Assembly: GCF_932526225.1 (NCBI RefSeq) | Contig: NC_064045.1 | Span: 2,707,998 to 2,767,997 of the forward strand | Source: Nematostella vectensis | Taxonomy: Eukaryota; Cnidaria; Anthozoa; Actiniaria; Edwardsiidae | Reading direction: 5' to 3' | Length of the DNA: 60,000 nucleotides | Part shown: in pieces, positions 24,301 to 39,300 of the stretch | How positions within the stretch are numbered: the first letter of the stretch is position 1 | Layout: each line of letters starts with the position of its first letter | Position numbers and translations under genes: made by a program | The notes under the pieces: model-generated | What the model saw: only the letters and a program-made list of their open reading frames with translations | Database searches by the model: none | What the model was told of the DNA's origin: nothing

Positions 24301-27300
24301 GTTTAGTGGAGGCGGTGGTCGGTTTGGGAGAGGTGCTGGTCGGTCTAGTAGCAGGGGCGGTCGGTTTAGGAGAAGTAGCTTTGCTGGGCGTTTTATTTGA
24401 TCTTAGAGAACTGCCGAACAAGTCTGAATCCAAGTCGTCCATCCCCTGACAAAGAATGAAATAGTCACGGAAAAAATAGATACGTTTAGGTTGAGGGAAG
24501 TAAAAATAGGCAATAAAAGCTTGCGGCGTTAAAATCTTACAATATTTTAAAGTATGCAGCCATAGTTTTGGTGTCTTTAAAATGTAAACATTTCAGTAAA
24601 CATGTGTGGTATGCTATTGAAAAAGATGTTCAAACTGATTTAGAATTCTCCAAAAGGCACTCATTTTCCTTGTCAATTTAAACTCTATAGTCATTCCTGT
24701 ATTTTATCACGGAGGTATTCAACATATTAGGTTATACCCTAAAACTATGTAAAATCTTGGAAATCTCGGAATGCTCTCTTCTTCACAAAACAGACACATA
24801 AAGGAGCTGTTGATAAAGTAGAAAAGCAAAGATACTCACAGCAAGACTGTCAGCCATCTGACGAGCATCGGTCTCACTTAGCGACGAGTCCTAGAAAAGA
24901 CCAAATAAAACATTAGGTGGTGGGAGGGGTACAAAAAGTGTTCATGGATCAGCATTATATCGGTATCACACAATGATGAGTCCTAGCAAAGACCAAATAA
25001 AACATTAGGGGGTGGGAGGGGTACAAATTGAGACCATGGATCAGAATCATATCGGTTTCACACAATGATGAGTCCCAGCCAGGACCAAATAAAACATTAG
25101 GGGGTGGGAGGGGTACAAATTAAGACCATGGATCAGCATTATATCGGTTTCACACAATGATGAGTCCCAGTCACAAAAACATTATTAGGTTGGTTTAAAA
25201 ATGGGAACCGCGCCACTCACAACGCAACAAAACTTGAGTTAAATGCTGTAGAACAAAATGTCTCATGTAACGTGGCCTTCATTAAATCACGCCGCCATTT
25301 TCATGCTCCGGCTCCCGTCCATCGGGTAATTCAAGCGAGTAACTGAGAAACTTTCTATCAAATATAATGAATAAAGTATCAGACTTTATTCGTGGATGGT
25401 TATTTTAAAGTCTTCTTGCAGATGAACCGCTGTTTTTTCAATTGCAAACAATAACAAAAGCGTGGTTGATCGACATCTTTTGAAGAACAAAGAACACAGA
25501 AAGAAGGCTTCCAACCTCTTCCTCCTCCAGCTCCGTACCGGCCATTTGAGCGAGACTGCTGTAGAAGTCATCGTCTGTGGCACTGGGAAGAAAGGGTCAC
25601 GTTATACGGTGGGATATTACAATAAAAACAAGTCACAGAAACGGTCCTGTTATAATATAAGGTTTGCAAGACATGTTTTACACACGTTGACATCACAGTA
25701 TAAAAAGTAAATTTAATTAAGTAATGGTTTAAATAGGGACAAGAACAGTCACACAGTGGTCGCTTTACAAGGTCAAGTTGTATAGAGTGATAGTGCAGTA
25801 CAAGGAGGACAAGTCACAGTGTGGTCTCTATATAGAGGGTGACAAGACAATTTTATGACAAATATATTGTAGTACAAAAAGAAGTTATATAAAAAACAAT
25901 TATTGGATGAGGTTTAGTGATATCCGAAATAATAAATGTCAAAACAAGTGGAATCAGGCGAGGCTGAAGGCCAAGACCCCAGATTGTGTGATTCTTAAAA
26001 TAAAGCGTGTGCTCTTAGCCAATCATAATCGACATAGTGAGCACAATGTATTATAAAGGGTGTTATTGCAGAACAAAGGGGACAACTCACAGGGAGGTCA
26101 TTTTTACAGTGTCCCGAGCCATGTATTATACAGGGGAATATATTGCACAGGATAAGTCACAGAGCGGTCACTTGACATCACTGAGCGGTCACTTGACATC
26201 ACAGAGCGGTCACTTGACATCACAGGGTGGGTCACTTAACATCACTGAGCGGTCACTTAACATCACAGAGAAGTCACTTGACATCACAGAGCGGTCACTT
26301 AACATCACAGAGCGGTCACTTAACATCAATGAGCGGTCACTTAACATCACTGAGCGGTCACTTAACATCACAGAGAAGTCACTTGACATCACTGAGCGGT
26401 CACTTGACATCACTGAGCGGTCACTTGACATCACTGAGCGGTCACTTGACATCACTGAGCGGTCACTTGACATCACTGAGCGGTCACTTGACATCACTGA
26501 GCGGTCACTTGACATCACTGAGCGGTCACTTGACATCACTGAGCGGTCACTTGACATCACTGAGCGGTCACTTGACATCACTGAGCGGTCACTTAACATC
26601 ACTGAGCGGTCACTTAACACCACTGAGCGGTCACTTGACATCACTGAGCGGTCACTTAACATCACAGAGAAGTCACTTGACATCACTGAGCGGTCACTTA
26701 ACATCACTGAGCGGTCACTTGACATCACTGAGCGGTCACTTAACATCATTGAGCGGTCACTTGACATCACTGAGCGGTCACTTAACATCACTGAGCGGTC
26801 ACTTGACATCACTGAGCGGTCACTTGACATCACTGAGCGGTCACTTAACATCACAGAGCGGTCACTTAACATCAATGAGCGGTCACTTGACATCACTGAG
26901 TGGTCACTTGACATCACAGGGTGGGTCACTTAACATCACTGAGCGGTCACTTAACATCACTGAGCGGTCACTTGACATCACTGAGCGGTCACTTGACATC
27001 ACTTAGCGGTCACTTAACATCAATGAGTGGTCACTTAACATCACTGAGCGGTCACTTGACATCACTGAGCGGTCACTTGACATCACTGAGCGGTCACTTG
27101 ACATCACTGAGCGGTCACTTAACATCACTGAGCGGTCACTTAACATCATTGAGCGGTCACTTAACATCATTGAGCGGTCACTTAACATCACTGAGCGGTC
27201 ACTTGACATCACTGAGCGGTCACTTAACATCAATGAGCGGTCACTTAACATCAATGAGCGGTCACTTAACATCGCAGACAGTCACTTAACATCACAGAGC

Positions 27301-30300
27301 GGTCACTTGACATCACAGGGTGGGTCACTTAACATCACTGAGCGGTCACTTAACATCACAGGGTGGGTCACTTAACATCACTGAGCGGTCACTTAACACC
27401 ACAGAGCGGTCACTTAACATCACAGAGCGGTCACTTAACATCAATGAGCGGTCACTTAACATCAATGAGCGGTCACTTAACATCACAGAGCGGTCACTTG
27501 ACAGGGGCTCACCTTGAAGATAAAGCTGCCGGCTTCTTACCCTATGCAAACACAAGGTGACGATGTTGAAGGTCAAGTAAAATTACCAAGGAGCAAATAC
27601 AAGGAGTAAGAGGTGGTGGTGCATATAGGGCAGTACCCCCCACCCCCCACCCCGGTGGGTGACCAACGCGACCTGGGTGCCAAAATCTACCTTGTATAAC
27701 AAGTGGAAAACTCACTACAAGAAAACATGTTTTTACTGTGTGTCGGGTTCAAGTGAGTATTTGTTACCTAGAAAACATGTTTTTACTGTGTGTTGGGTTC
27801 AAGTGCGTATATGTTACCTAGAAAACAAGAGGAAAACTCACTAGAAAAAAAACATGTTTTTACTGTTTGTTGGGTTCAAGTGCGTATTTGTTACCTAGAA
27901 AACATGTTTAGCACAAATCAACATTTGTCTTTGCAGTCAACCCACCCAAGTGACAAAGCAAGCTCAAATATAAGCAAATTAGGCCGGTCTTACTGAGAAT
28001 AAGACTTCCATATTCTAGCAGGGGTTGGTTGGAATTGTTAAAGAAGGGGGGGATTGATATAAAAAAACATATGGCAGAAGGTCAAATTTCTTTTAGAAGG
28101 GGGTTTTGGGGTCCCCCTGAATTTGCCACTGTGGCCTGGTTGCTAATAGATGTAATGGCGGAAGCAATGATGGTACTTCTTGTTAATCATATTGGTATTT
28201 AAGTGGCTTGGTATTTGATTCATGTGATTTTGAATGTAAACATATCGCCTTAATCGCCTACCTTATTCCAAGACCTCTGACCGAGTGGATCTGTGAATAG
28301 TATGAAAACAATGTCAGTTAATAATTTTCTAAAGGTTAGCAAGCCAAGAGTCAGTGGAGAAGAAGCCGCGAGGTGACCTCTTTATGCAACAACGATGACG
28401 ACGGCTAAGACAACAAGAGCGAAAAAAAAATGTGTTGGTACTTTTCCTTATTCAAAACTATGATTTATGGTAAAATAAAAACCTTATTATCTGAAATATG
28501 GACACAGGCTAAGTACGTACATAATTTCTACAGTAGAGAACACAGATGAGTTTACAGGACAAATGTTCAAGTCCACGACCGTGAAACTTGGAGTTTTCAA
28601 GTCGTAGTTTAGCTGAAAATGATACAGAGGCGGATTCAGCTTTTCACTAAAGGGGGGTTTGGCTCAGTGACAAAAGGGGGGAAGGGGGTATTTTTTTTGT
28701 TACATATGCCTTTCTGGCAGCCCAAAGGGGTTTCAAGCCCCTAAACCCTCCCCCTAGATCCGCTACTGGGATAAAAATGCATCAGGCAAAACAAATCATC
28801 ACGAATTGCTATGGAATTATCATTCCAAGTATACTGTATTTTTTGTCGTCTTCCACGTGATTTAACGAAAAGGCTTGAGCTTCGAGAATGGTAGAGGTAA
28901 CATCTGCCCCTCTGTTTTTCTTTCTTTTTCGTTTAGATTCTACCCTATCCTGTGCGCTTGCTATGTAAGCTAATGCCTTGAGTAAACAGTGCAAGCATCA
29001 GGGAAAGAAATAAAAGACAAATGTTGAAATAATACATTTGACGCCTCTGTGAAAACAGAGAAGTTTTGCCGCCGTTTCGAGCGTTAGCCCCGACGTCACG
29101 ATACAACCAATACAAGCGAGGCTGCTGTGTGTTTCACATCAAATGCTGTCGCCGTTTGCGCGTAAATAAAGAAACTTCCGAATGCAATAGATAATGAAGA
29201 AAATAAACATTTAGCGTGCAAATCTCACATAATCGAAAATCGAATGTTATGTAAAAATTCAAAGCAAAATGTTGGAAAACAAGCTTTGAAGTTCTGATAA
29301 AGTCTCTGAAAAACCTGCATGACAACATACCATCATCAGAGAAAATAATATAAAAGCTCCTTGATACATATCAGGCTAGTAGCCAGAATTCTGAGTTTGA
29401 GGGGGGGGGGGGGGGGAAAGGGGGACTCGTTTACCCATTTAGCGGACAATTTTCTTTTATTTAAAGCCCCGTGCAAACTGCGCCTGCATTGCTGGTGAGA
29501 CGCTGGCGAGACGCTGACCCAGCAATGCTGGCGCAGTTGATCACCGTGTTGGGAGGTGTGCTGGCGTGATTTTGATTGAGTTCAAACTTTTGACCAGCAC
29601 TTCGCCAGCATCTCCTTTGTCTTGTGATCATTCGAGCACATCACAGCTTTGCTGCCGCAGTTTGCACACGAACCCATTTGCATTGTTGCATAGGAAAAAA
29701 AAGCTTGCGTCCGAATAATGCTGTAATTTCAAAAAGAATACACGTTACCGCATCTATAATCAAAGAAAACATCGCAAATTTTTGGTCGTGAAAACAATAG
29801 ATGACTGAAATGCATCATGCAGATCATCCCACGAGCATCCCACGTGATACTTTCGAATTATCAGATTAAATTCATTGTTTCTTTATCGTTCTCTTATCAC
29901 TCGTAGTCGTACAAATGACGACCGCTACAACATCAGGGGAAAAACAGACCCGAATTTAACCGAAACCCAGTGGAATCTTGGATTGCCTTTTGAAAACGCA
30001 AGTAAAGTGATGGAGTCTTGGGTTGCCTTTGGTCCCGTCATGCATCAAACGCCAGTCACGCGTGAACTTATTACCAACATGTTGGCCATGTGGTTTACGC
30101 AGGGCTGAACCCAACATCGAGATCCAAACTGCAAGTTTGAGATGAGCCAGACAAAAACTTACATGGAAATAAATGTCTCGCTTGTGTCACGCACAAGATT
30201 GAAATCCCCGCCAAAACATCCACTCGACTAATCAGAGGCCGTAGGGTACTAAAAAACGTACAGACAGACAGACGGCGCATCCCACACGACCCCCCTCGAG

Positions 30301-33300
30301 ACCACGGACCTTTGCGAAGCGCCGCTTAAGCGGAGCACTTTTTCTATCCTTTTGCATATGATGACCTAAGAAAACCACACAATGGTAAAAAACAACCCTG
30401 TCCAAATAAAAAAACAAAGGCAATAAAAACGTAATCACCATAAATTTATCGACAAACCAGCTATTTCAAACAAACAAAGCTTTCAAATTTCCCTTTTTCC
30501 TTACATTTGTATATAGCTATTTCAAAAAACGTTGTCAGTGCGAAACGGCAAATGGCGATTGGCAAATGGCAGTTCAAGGACCGAAAAGAACCATTGGTCT
30601 TATTAAATTTCTACTAAATGCTGAAGAATATGGATAAATCAATAAATCCATTAAAGATCATCAATGTATGTCTCTGACATTGCTAGACTTTATTTAACAC
30701 TTTTAATTTAAAAAATGATTAGTACCCAGACGCACCGTTCGGGCTTCTTGCCATTTACTATTTGCCATTCGTCATTTGCACTGACAACCTTTTTTGAAAT
30801 AGGTGTATAAAACGCGTCAAAAAATGTGATAAAAATAACTATGATACGATAGGAACCGCGTTGCCTGCTTGCAGGCGGTACTCGGAGTTATTATCGCCGA
30901 AAACCCTCTCCGTTCGGTGACCGGGCGCCATCTTGTATCGCGCTTCATGGGGGCTTGGCACTAGACTATTACAATATGCCACTCATCACTATGGCAACCT
31001 TGACAACCCAATTATTGACGTATTTTTATTCCCTTTAATGACGTCACAGCCTAATTAGCCCCATTCGACGAACAATTTTTCGACTCAATTGGTCGTTTAA
31101 TTCTTTGCTTGAAAAAAATGGACGCTTTAAGTTTCAAGACGCTTTTAAAGCGTGCCGTATTCGTCATGGTTTTCATTGTCACCAGCGCCGCCATCTTCCA
31201 AGTTGTTGGTGAGTCGAAACATTCGCGCGCGGAACGCGTTAAAATTGCGTACAACAAGGTCGCAAAAGAGGTGATCCGTAATAGGTTATCCGCGAAAAAG
31301 GCGCAAACATTTGGAACACGAAAGCGGAGTCCCGAGTTATTTGAGGCTTGGTTAGAAAGAGTCTTCCCCTGTAATGGTAAACACAACCCATGTCAACTCG
31401 TGCAAAAGTTTTAACGCGGGACTCACCGCTACGACGCGCGCGCACCACACGAAAACAGGGCGCGCGCGTGAATTAGAATCAGCTATCTCCGTGGCATTTG
31501 ACGTTTTAAATAAAAAGGAAGAAAAACCCAGAAAACAACAATCTGAATTAAGAGAAAAAGACTTGCAAAAGACTTGGAGAGTCAAATTTTTCGCTTGCGT
31601 GAGATTATATAGTTTATGCAAGGATTAGAAAAAACGCGCCCTTAGTATAATTAGAAGGATTTTAGGTAAAAATTTTCCAGCGGGCCCGAGACATTCCACC
31701 TGGAAATAATGTGTTGTGAGTTTTTTTTTTATAAACGCAAAAGGGAGCTCAACGTAAGATTTTTATCACAGCCGAAGATATACACTGTTCCCAGTACAAA
31801 TCACCATAGGAGCTATTAGTTTTCGGGCCCCTCGTAAGAACCAAGGAGAGTGATGGGGCCTCTTGTCGAATGTGCCAGGCAAGCAAAAACATCTCCGCAA
31901 GTTAGAGATTTCAGTTGTAAACAAAATCATCTTGAATTGCCATGAAACTCTATCCATCCTTTCTTAAGAACGGCTCTATCTATTGCTGAAGCATGAAATA
32001 ATGCCCGGATGATTATATTTTTTTTAAATGATAATAAAAAGTACACAATTTAGTCGTTTTTAAACCAAGTGTGATATAACAAAAACTAGCAGTCGACCGT
32101 GCCAAATTTTCGTCTTTATTAAAACTTCCTCAGGACAGTCTTGCTGAAAACAACCAAAACCGCAGTTTCGTGCAAGTTGGGTCAACAGATCCAAAATGCT
32201 TGCAAAGTAAAGTTTTTTCTTTTTTTCTTTTCCTTATTTCAGCTCCTATCCTGTCTGCTCTGCTGTTTCTCGTCATCGACTATGCTGATGTGGTTTTCAC
32301 CATATGCTACGGGGGGTTTTATGTGCTTGTCAATTTGAGGTACGGTACCAGCCATTCGGACTTTATCATCATCAATATCACCATCACCTTACTTATCATA
32401 ACAATCACTATTATAAAAAAAATATAAAAATCATCGCTATCGACCCTCGTGTATATCGTCTCCAATCAACTGGTACGCGGCACTCCTCACCCTTGTTGCT
32501 GTTCATGTAGAATGTACAAGATAAACATTTTCTGTGCGATGGATTGCAGAGACTGAGCTTAGAATTATTGCTTCATTCAACATGGCACTCATACAGTACA
32601 AACATGGCCACCGTCTCGTGAGTCAAGCGCGGCGGAGAGGATAGGGGCGCTTGCCCCGCCATCTTTCTCTTCATCTTTCTTTTTTTTTTATTAAAACGCG
32701 GCTTATATGTACTTTAAATATGTATCAAGCGTTACATGTATAAATCGATTGTTGATAAGACGATAGTATAATTTTTAGAGGAACTCTAAAACCAGGTACC
32801 CTCTCCCCCTTGAAACCACAATCCAGCCATGCCCCCCTCCCAGTCACTCCCCCCCGCCCCTGAGAGTACAAAATGCCAACTGTTGCTTCATTGCAGGAGA
32901 GCACTGTCCAGCAGTGACGACCCTGGGGGAGGGCTTCCCCGAGTAGGGGACAGGTCGGAGAGACGACCGCGGGCACGCAAACCCCGCAGCCAAACAGCAG
33001 CAGCAGACAAATACAACAGAGCGAACCAGGACACAGCAGCAGACAAATACAACAGAGCGAACCAGGACACAGCAGCAGATAGGAGCAACAAAACACGAGG
33101 GGGAGAGACAGAGGGAAATGAGACACACACGGTAGAAACATCTGCAGATATATATCAGGGAGGTGAGAGAGTTACTACAATCTGGTTCCTTACTTTGGGT
33201 GAAGTCGGACAATGGACTGGTATACATTAAAAATTGTACTAGTACAACTATAACTATGGACTGGTATACAGTAAATACTTTACTAGTACAACTATAACTA

Positions 33301-36300
33301 TGGACTGGTATACAGTAAATATTTTACTAGTACAACTATAACTATGGACTGGTATATAGTAAATATTTTGCTAGTACATCTATAACTATGGACTGGTATA
33401 TAGTAAATATTCTACTAGTACAACTATAACTATGGACTGGTATATAGTAAATATTTTGCTAGTACAACTATAACTATGGACTGGTAAATAGTAAATATTT
33501 TGCTAGTACATCTATAACTATGGACTGGTATATAGTAAATATTCTACTAGTACAACTATAACTATGGACTGGTATATAGTAAATATTTTGCTAGTACATC
33601 TATAACTATGGACTGGTATATAGTAAATATTCTACTAGTACAACTATAACTATGGACTGGTATATAGTAAATATTTTGCTAGTACAACTATAACTATGGA
33701 CTGGTAAATAGTAAATATTTTGCTAGTACATCTATAACTATGGACTGGTATACAGTAAATATTTTACTAGTACAACTATAACTATGGACTGGTATATAGT
33801 AAATATTTTACTAGTACAACTATAACTATGGACTGGTATACAGTAAATATTTTACTAGTACAACTATAACTATGGACTGGTATACAGTAAATACTTTACT
33901 AGTACATCTATAACTATGGACTGGTATACAGTAAATACATTACTAGTAAATCTATAACTATGGACTGGTATACAGTAAATACTTTACTAGTACAACTTTA
34001 ACTATGGACTGGTATACAGTAAATACTTTACTAGTACAACTATAACTATGGACTGGTATACAGTAAATATTTTACTAGTACAACTATAACTATGGACTGG
34101 TATACAGTAAATACTTTACTAGTAAATCTATAACTATGGACTGGTATACAGTAAATACTTTACTAGTACAACTATAACTATGGACTGGTATACAGTAAAT
34201 ATTCTACTAGTACAACTATAACTATGGACTGGTATACAGTAAATATTCTACTAGTACAACTATAACTATATGATGGGGCCATATTTTCTAATACATGTTC
34301 TATATATAAGTTGTGTTCGTTCCTGTTCTGTTTGTGGATACAGATGTCCCATGCAGCCTGCCCGAGGAGTCTTTGCCCAAGAACTCATTGGCAATGGCCG
34401 ACTTCATGAGAACACATAGAGATGTTGAGGAGAAGACTGCATTTTGGTGGAAGTATGGGGCGCGCCCAAAAGACATCAAGAAGGAAGGTAGAATGAGCGA
34501 TGTGAATCTTATCTGAAGACACATTTGACACAGTTTTCATCCATTGATAAATCGATGGCACTCTTTTAACACTTTTGATCTATTGATAAATCAATGGCAC
34601 TCTTTTAACACTTTTGATCTATTGATAAATCGATGGCACTCTTAACACTTTTGATCTATTGAAAAATTGATAAATCAGTTGGTGATTACTCTATTAGAAA
34701 TAATTTAAATGCATTCGGTTATGGAGCTTACGAAGACACTGAAGGGGCCACTTTACACAGTTCTGATGTTACACAAGCCATTCATACTGAAATTATCAAG
34801 AACCCCACTTTATAATTGAGATAAGACTGTAGCAAAAAGAGTGCAGTGTAATATTTGAGAAGTTAGAATTCCTAAGATGACAATTATTATGCAGAACCTG
34901 AAGCAGAGGAGGAGCCAAGTGGTAAGATCCTAACCATCACCATGCCCCGCCTGCCGCAAGCCTTAAGGAAGACACCCTCCAAGCTCTCACCCTCGATATC
35001 CACAACAAGGACAAGTGACGGCCACTTGGGTAAGACACAACAATCAACAACACAACAATCAACACAGCGCATACAAGACATGCAACACAGTGCATAACAC
35101 AACATGCGACACAGTGCATAACACAACATGCAACACAGCGCATAACACAACATGCAACAAAGTGCATAACACAACATGCAACACAGCGCATAATACAACA
35201 TGCAACACAGCGCATAACACAACATGCAACACAGTGCATAACACAACATGCAACACAGCGCATAACACAAGATGCAACACAGCGCATAACACAACATGCA
35301 ACACAGTGCATAACACAAGATGCAACACAGCGCATAACACAACATGCAACAAAGTGCATAACACAACATGCAACACAGCGCATAATACAACATGCAACAC
35401 AGCGCATAACACAACATGCAACACAGTGCATAACACAACATGCAACACAGCGCATAACACAACATGCAACACAGTGCATAACACAACATGCAACACAGCG
35501 CACAATACAACATGCAACACAGCGCATAACACAACATGCAACACAGCGCATAACACAACATGCAACAAAGTGCATAACACAACATGCAACACAGCGCATA
35601 ATACAACATGCAACACAGCGCATAACACAACATGCAACACAGTGCATAACACAACATGCAACACAGCGCATAACACAACATGCAACACAGCGCACAATAC
35701 AACATGCAACACAGCGCATAACACAACATGCAACAAAGTGCATAACACAACATGCAACACAGCGCATAATACAACATGCAACACAGCGCATAACACAACA
35801 TGCAACACAGTGCATAACACAACATGCAACACAGCGCATAACACAACATGCAACACAGCGCATAACACAACATGCAACACAGTGCATAACACAAGATGCA
35901 ACACAGCGCATAACACAACATGCAACAAAGTGCATAACACAACATGCAACACAGCGCATAATACAACATGCAACACAGCGCATAACACAACATGCAACAC
36001 AGTGCATAACACAACATGCAACACAGTGCATAACACAACATGCAACACAGCGCATAACACAACATGCAACACAGTGCATAACACAACATGCAACACAGCG
36101 CACAATACAACATGCAACACAGCGCATGACACAACATGCAACAAAGTGCATAACACAACATGCAACACAGCGCATAATACAACATGCAACACAGCGCATA
36201 ACACAACATGCAACACAGTGCATAACACAACATGCAACACAGCGCATAACACAACATGCAACACAGTGCATAACATAACATGCAACACAGCGCATAACAC

Positions 36301-39300
36301 AACATGCAACACAGCGCATAACACAACATGCAACACAGTGCAGAACACAACAATCAACACAGCGCATAACATAACATGCAACAAAGCGCACAATACGACA
36401 TGCAACACAGCGCACAATACGACATGCAACACAGCGCACAATACGACATGCAACAAAGCGCACAATACGACATGCAACACAGCGCACAATACGACATGCA
36501 ACACAGCGCACAATACGACATGCAACACAGCGCACAATACGACATGCAACACAGCGCACAATACGACATGCAACACAGCGCACAATACAACATGCAACAC
36601 AGCGCACAATACGACATGCAACACAGGGCACAATACAACATGCAACACAGCGCACAATACGACATGCAACACAGCGCACAAAACAACATGCAACACAGCG
36701 CACAATACAACATGCAACACAGCTCACAATACAACATGCAACACAGCTCACAATACAACATGCAACACAGCACACAATACAACATGCCGTTTTAAAGAGC
36801 ATTGGCCAGTTGCAACATTCTACTGCTTTAAATCAGGAAGACAAATTACACGAATTCTCAAAATAGCCATCGAATGGAAAGTGATGCTTTCCCATGCTTT
36901 TTTGCTATTTGTTTTGTTTTTGTTTTCTTTTTTTTGGCTATGATGCCATTAGCCCATAATAAAACATGACCCTCTTTTAGTGGACAATGCATTGTATTTC
37001 CACAATAATTAAAAGGACAACTGTGTCAACAAAAGCAATTTAGTCCACAATTCATAAACATTCAGAAGAATTAATGAAAAAATGCTGGAATGTATGTTAA
37101 GATGTATAATTCTATTTATTCCATAGTTGAAACACCACAGCTATCACTGCATGAACTCTACCCTTACACGCCCCCTGAGCCGCAACGCTTCACCCTCAAA
37201 CTCCATGAAGACATCATCAAATTCAATGCCATCATAGAAGCTGCCTTAGAGAGAGACAGAAACGATATGCCCACAAGGAAGAGATCATCAGCCCAGGCCT
37301 TCATCTACAACACCTCAACACAGGGATCCCATGCAGCACTAGAGGTAAACACATACAGCAGACTCAATGATGCGTACCCAGGATTTTCAGAAGAGGGATT
37401 GCACAGTCATTGGTATCATATGGGGAAAGGATACAGGGTTCTCATTAACTTTCAGAGTAGGCGGTGGAGATTGATAAGTAGGGGGTGGAAGTTATTTTAT
37501 CTTTTCAGTTAAAATAAAACTTAAGTTGACTTTTAGCAAAAAGTAGCTGGCGCTCGGTGGAAATAGCTGGCACTTCCGCCGGCCCTAATGAAACCCCTGA
37601 GATAGTTATTGGCCACCCTTCAATAGTAAATGATTCACTTTTTGGCGGCCGAGGGAGAACATGTGCATTCTGCACGCACATCAATGGCTCAAGAGGCTAG
37701 GTAGTATGAATTATGTACTGTTGTGATATTCCAATCCATCATAAGGCATTATGATTTCAATTTTGCAAGTACTGCATGTGCCTGACACAATATATGAGTT
37801 TGATCCTCAAAGTAATAAACCTCCTTTTTATATTTAATGTGTTGACAGGAAATACTGAACAATACTAATTATAGTGTATTTATCTATGGCTTCTCACAAC
37901 ACAGTAAATTCACAATACACTGTAAATTAATAAACCATCTTCTGTGAAAAACTCTGTAACTTCTCTCCATTTTTGTGATCTTTCCATTAATCTACTTCCA
38001 ACATTTCTTCTTGGCAAATAGGGTGCCTCGCGAGATGAGTCAGTCTCTGACATGGCAATAGGCATGTACCAAGGGCTGCAAGCAGCACTTCTCTCAGATG
38101 CAGCAAGCAGCCACCAAAGCTCTGCCGCCCACCCTGCCTCAACAAAAGGTATTGCAAACCTCACTCCAAGGTGCATTATCACAATAATAGACGGAAGACC
38201 TCAGAGAAGTGGCACAGTACTGCACCATATAACAATGCCAGAGGGGCCTTAAAAATAGGAGGAAAGGTCCATGTTTCCAAGAAAACTTCTTTTGAAACAA
38301 CAAGCCCACATGAAATACAATGGTGGTCACATGACCTACAATCGTGGTCACATTGCATTGGGTCACAGGGTTCCGGTGCGATTAAAAAAGCGTGCGCGCA
38401 AAATCTATTAATGATTTGAGTTGAATGCTTGTATAGAACCTAAAACATCAAAACAACGCAATTATCAGGACTGTTTTATAATAAAGTTAATTCTATCGAC
38501 TAATAGCCTAGCGTTTATGGACTTCACAAAAAGAGTTTTAACGTCCAAGTTTAAAGGCCTTGAGTGCTGCTTTCACATACTTTATGGAACGCGCCATTCA
38601 ACCCCCACCCCCCTCCGTCTCCCCCCCTCCCTCCATCTCAAACCCCCCCTTCAATTGCTGAATGATGCTTCAACCAAAACACTTGACGCAACATTGAAGG
38701 GGGGGTTCTAAGGAGGGGGGTTGTAAATATTATTTTATGGGTTTTGTGTTTTTGCATGGATTATTGTTTTGAAAATTTGGACAAATTCCAACAATATCCC
38801 AATGATTTTTACCATGATTGTAGTTGCCTTAAAAATTCTCAGGATACTATCCCCTTGATGTGCAACCCTATCATGCCCAGCAGCAGAACATTTGTGATGA
38901 CAGTGACATTGTAAAAAAAACTGATTGGTTCAGATGTTTGATTAACTATGTGCTATTCCAAGACAAGGCAATGACTTTTACTTTACTGTGGCAAATGCAG
39001 TAATAAAAGGTAATCAAGTACAAATAGCTACTTTTCAAGGCAGAAAATAATCAGTTTGATTTTATGCTTTTGCAGTTCCCACCAAGCAGTATATGACATC
39101 ATGGCAACCAATTGCAAAAGGAGTCAGGATGGAGAATGGAAAGTTTGATTGGGAATTCCCAAGCCCACCAGCAACAAGTTCTGAGATGGAACGCCAGGCA
39201 GTAACTGCTACAGACAACAACAATAACAGCAAGCAGGTGGAGTGCATTGCAGATGGAAGCAAGAGCTTGCAGAAGGCTATCCGTGCAAGCATTGAGATTG

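Noticed and set aside
26037-27560. Serine-rich frames on both strands (SGHLTSL, ITERSLD, VMSSDRS repeats)
   Set aside because: 21-bp array, divisible by three; intronic and directly after a donor.
31209-31628. Read-through of nested-gene exon 1 and a following 84-codon frame
   Set aside because: A consensus GTGAGT donor at 31209 joins in phase to a second hydrophobic exon; the read-through lacks other support, though an alternative short isoform cannot be excluded.
34887-36943. Frames of 480-640 codons on both strands (NTAHNTTC / MLCYALCC repeats)
   Set aside because: Product of the 24-bp array, whose period is divisible by three; the real nested-gene exons flank it and splice over it.
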